A stretch of DNA of 8,802 bases from Thermoprotei archaeon (GTDB taxonomy: Archaea > Thermoproteota > Thermoprotei_A > Sulfolobales > WANQ01), in NCBI GenBank assembly GCA_027038805.1, contig JALWGO010000225.1:1-8802 (forward strand), given 5' to 3'. Under the pieces are notes generated by a model. That model was given only the letters and a program-made list of their open reading frames with translations. It did not search any database and had not been told where the DNA came from. Position numbers and translations under genes: made by a program. Shown here piece by piece: positions 7,618 through 8,802 of the stretch. The first letter of the stretch is position 1, and the number at the start of each line of letters is the position of its first letter.

Positions 7618-7663
7618 TTCAGTTTTATAGAAAGCAGGGTTTATAGTATAATGGAAAAATATT
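7618..7663. terminator. Convergent junction with T-tracts on both strands
   Basis: The nitrilase-like gene and porB meet tail to tail here. On the plus strand TTTT at 7623-7626 follows the first gene's stop codon closely. On the minus strand TTTTT at 7659-7655 follows the porB stop. Short T-tracts of this kind are sufficient for archaeal intrinsic termination. No hairpin was recognised. Confidence 0.45.
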
Positions 7664-8614
7664 TTACTCTACAACTGGTCCTATTACTTCTTTACCAGCA
7701 AGCTTATTGATGCGCTCTACTTCTTTGTCAATGTATTTTTGGAATTCTTCTATTTCTTGTTCTGTCATGTGTCTAAATCGACCCTGTAATTTTAGGTAAT
7801 GCCTGACATGCTTCCTACGCGGTACTGGTGAGGTAACCCTGAATTCACCATTCTCTATTTCATAGTTTACCCATACTGCTGTCAGTACAGCTAGCCTTGA
7901 AACTTCAATGGTTTTTGCTGTGTCTATCCTCCATCCCGGTGTACATGGCGAGAACACGTGAATAAATGTGGGCCCTCTTATTTCTAGTCCTTTCTTGAAC
8001 TTATTCATCATATCTACTATATATGCTGGATTAGCCGTCGCTACATATGGTATCCTATGAGCAGCAACAATATCTGCTATAGGTTTCTTAGGTCTTCTCT
8101 CACCACGCCATACCGTTCCAGCTGGTGTAGTTGTAGTCCAAGCATAGAGAGGTGTTCCACCGCTTCTCTGAATGCCTGTGTTCATGTATGCTTCGTTATC
8201 ATATAACACATACATTACGTCATGATATCTTTCGAGCATGCCGCTTAGGGCTTGTAAGCCTATGTCATATGTTCCTCCATCACCAGCGACTACAACCACT
8301 TTTATGTCCCTGTCCTTGGGTATTCTACCCTTCTTCTTAAGCATCTTTATAGCGGTTTCAACACCGGAAGCAACGGCTGCAGCGTTTTCGAATGCCACAT
8401 GGATCCATGGGTGCTTCCACGCAGTATACGGATAAACAGTTGTTGTTACCTCCACACATCCAGTAGCATTCACTATTATAGCATCTTTCCCGATAGCCTT
8501 GGTTAGCCATCTCATTATTAGGGCTGCTGCACATCCTTGACACATTCTATGACCGCGTGCAAATAGTTCTTCTCTAGGTAAGTCTGCTATTGATCTATAA
8601 TATTGTTTAGTCAT
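7664..8614 (-). CDS. porB: Pyruvate/2-oxoacid:ferredoxin oxidoreductase, beta subunit
   Basis: Beta subunit of the four-subunit archaeal enzyme that oxidatively decarboxylates pyruvate (or a related 2-oxoacid) with CoA to acyl-CoA, CO2 and reduced ferredoxin; cytoplasmic. This subunit carries thiamine diphosphate and one [4Fe-4S] cluster. The 316-residue product has the thiamine-binding motif GDGGTYDIG at 111-119, completed by DNEAYMNTG at 139-147. The cluster ligands expected in the family are present: C25 and C28 in MCQGC, C53 in NATGC and C224 in SPCTPGW. Length is normal for PorB. The start ATG 8614-8612 is preceded by GGTGA (minus strand 8626-8622), seven bases away, and overlaps the porA stop as TAATG. 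Gene order A then B matches archaeal por operons, so the gamma and delta genes probably lie beyond the right edge. A 2-oxoisovalerate-specific VorB cannot be excluded from sequence alone. Confidence 0.95.
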   Translation of the reverse strand: MTKQYYRSIADLPREELFARGHRMCQGCAAALIMRWLTKAIGKDAIIVNATGCVEVTTTVYPYTAWKHPWIHVAFENAAAVASGVETAIKMLKKKGRIPKDRDIKVVVVAGDGGTYDIGLQALSGMLERYHDVMYVLYDNEAYMNTGIQRSGGTPLYAWTTTTPAGTVWRGERRPKKPIADIVAAHRIPYVATANPAYIVDMMNKFKKGLEIRGPTFIHVFSPCTPGWRIDTAKTIEVSRLAVLTAVWVNYEIENGEFRVTSPVPRRKHVRHYLKLQGRFRHMTEQEIEEFQKYIDKEVERINKLAGKEVIGPVVE

Positions 8615-8802
8615 TACTCTCTCACCCCTATATAGTATGTTTCAATTGTTCTATGACCCGATTCAGCTATTTCTTTGACCTTATTGATTACTGTTAAAAC
8701 ATCGTGTAGATACATGGGTCTTCCACCTATTCCGAGAATAAAGCTTGAGAGAAGAATGTCTACTCCCTTCATGTATAGTGCCTCCATGATATCGGCAAAT
8801 AC
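8614..8802 (-). CDS. porA: 2-oxoacid:ferredoxin oxidoreductase alpha subunit, C-terminal fragment
   Basis: Only the last 62 residues are inside the window; the rest continues beyond the right edge. The frame is open from 8802 to the TAA at 8616-8614. The fragment contains ILGIGGRPMYLHDV, resembling the conserved GLGGR segment near the C-terminus of PorA, and ends ETYYIGVRE. In the complex the alpha subunit contributes to the substrate and CoA pocket with PorB. Assignment rests on this short motif together with its position directly upstream of porB on the same strand and the one-base TAATG overlap, which indicates translational coupling. The precise substrate class (pyruvate or branched-chain 2-oxoacid) is not resolved. 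Confidence 0.88.
   Translation of the reverse strand, partial: VFADIMEALYMKGVDILLSSFILGIGGRPMYLHDVLTVINKVKEIAESGHRTIETYYIGVRE
8622..8626 (-). promoter_or_regulatory. Internal RBS of porB within the end of porA
   Basis: GGTGA on the minus strand lies within the last codons of porA and seven bases before the porB ATG. With the TAATG overlap it implies that ribosomes finishing porA can reinitiate on porB, which helps keep the subunits in equal amounts. Confidence 0.6.

Noticed and set aside
8152..8543. Small overlapping frames within porB on both strands
   Set aside because: The PorB frame carries the thiamine and iron-sulfur motifs throughout; the small frames have no recognisable content or ribosome-binding site.

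Overview
The window looks like a piece of a hyperthermophilic crenarchaeal chromosome, most likely of the Desulfurococcales type (Staphylothermus, Desulfurococcus and Ignisphaera relatives are the obvious candidates). The reasons are a full-length reverse gyrase (the hallmark of hyperthermophiles), an archaeal Cdc48/VAT ATPase, an archaeal KaiC-like ATPase, a multi-subunit 2-oxoacid:ferredoxin oxidoreductase, AT-rich DNA, AGA/AGG/ATA-rich codons, GGTG-type Shine-Dalgarno sequences and TATA-like promoter boxes. The genus is an inference by eye, not a match.

Layout. (1) 1-1795, minus: the N-terminal 598 residues of a Cdc48/VAT AAA+ unfoldase; the gene runs off the left edge. (2) 1796-1933: a divergent promoter region with an AT-rich inverted repeat in front of the plus-strand gene. 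(3) 1934-2698, plus: a single-domain KaiC-like RecA-fold ATPase. (4) 2699-2836: a terminator/promoter region. (5) 2837-6760, plus: reverse gyrase, with all zinc-finger, helicase, TOPRIM and active-site tyrosine motifs intact. (6) 6787-7617, plus: a nitrilase-superfamily protein only 26 bases behind reverse gyrase, so probably co-transcribed. (7) 7618-7663: a short convergent junction with T-tracts on both strands. (8) 7664-8614, minus: PorB, the beta subunit of a pyruvate/2-oxoacid:ferredoxin oxidoreductase. (9) 8614-8802, minus: the C-terminal end of PorA, overlapping porB by one base (TAATG).

The genes cover protein quality control (Cdc48), signalling or DNA-linked ATPase activity (KaiC-like), DNA topology at high temperature (reverse gyrase) and central carbon metabolism (PorAB). 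They do not form one obvious pathway. The most unusual point is the nitrilase-like protein behind reverse gyrase. It keeps the fold signatures and the catalytic lysine region but has Ser where the catalytic Glu should be and Glu where the catalytic Cys should be. Its only cysteine is near the C-terminus. It therefore looks like a catalytically dead member of the family placed in the reverse gyrase transcript. A second point is sharply patchy codon usage in the D2 half of cdc48. I saw no RNA gene, CRISPR array, insertion sequence or clear mobile element.
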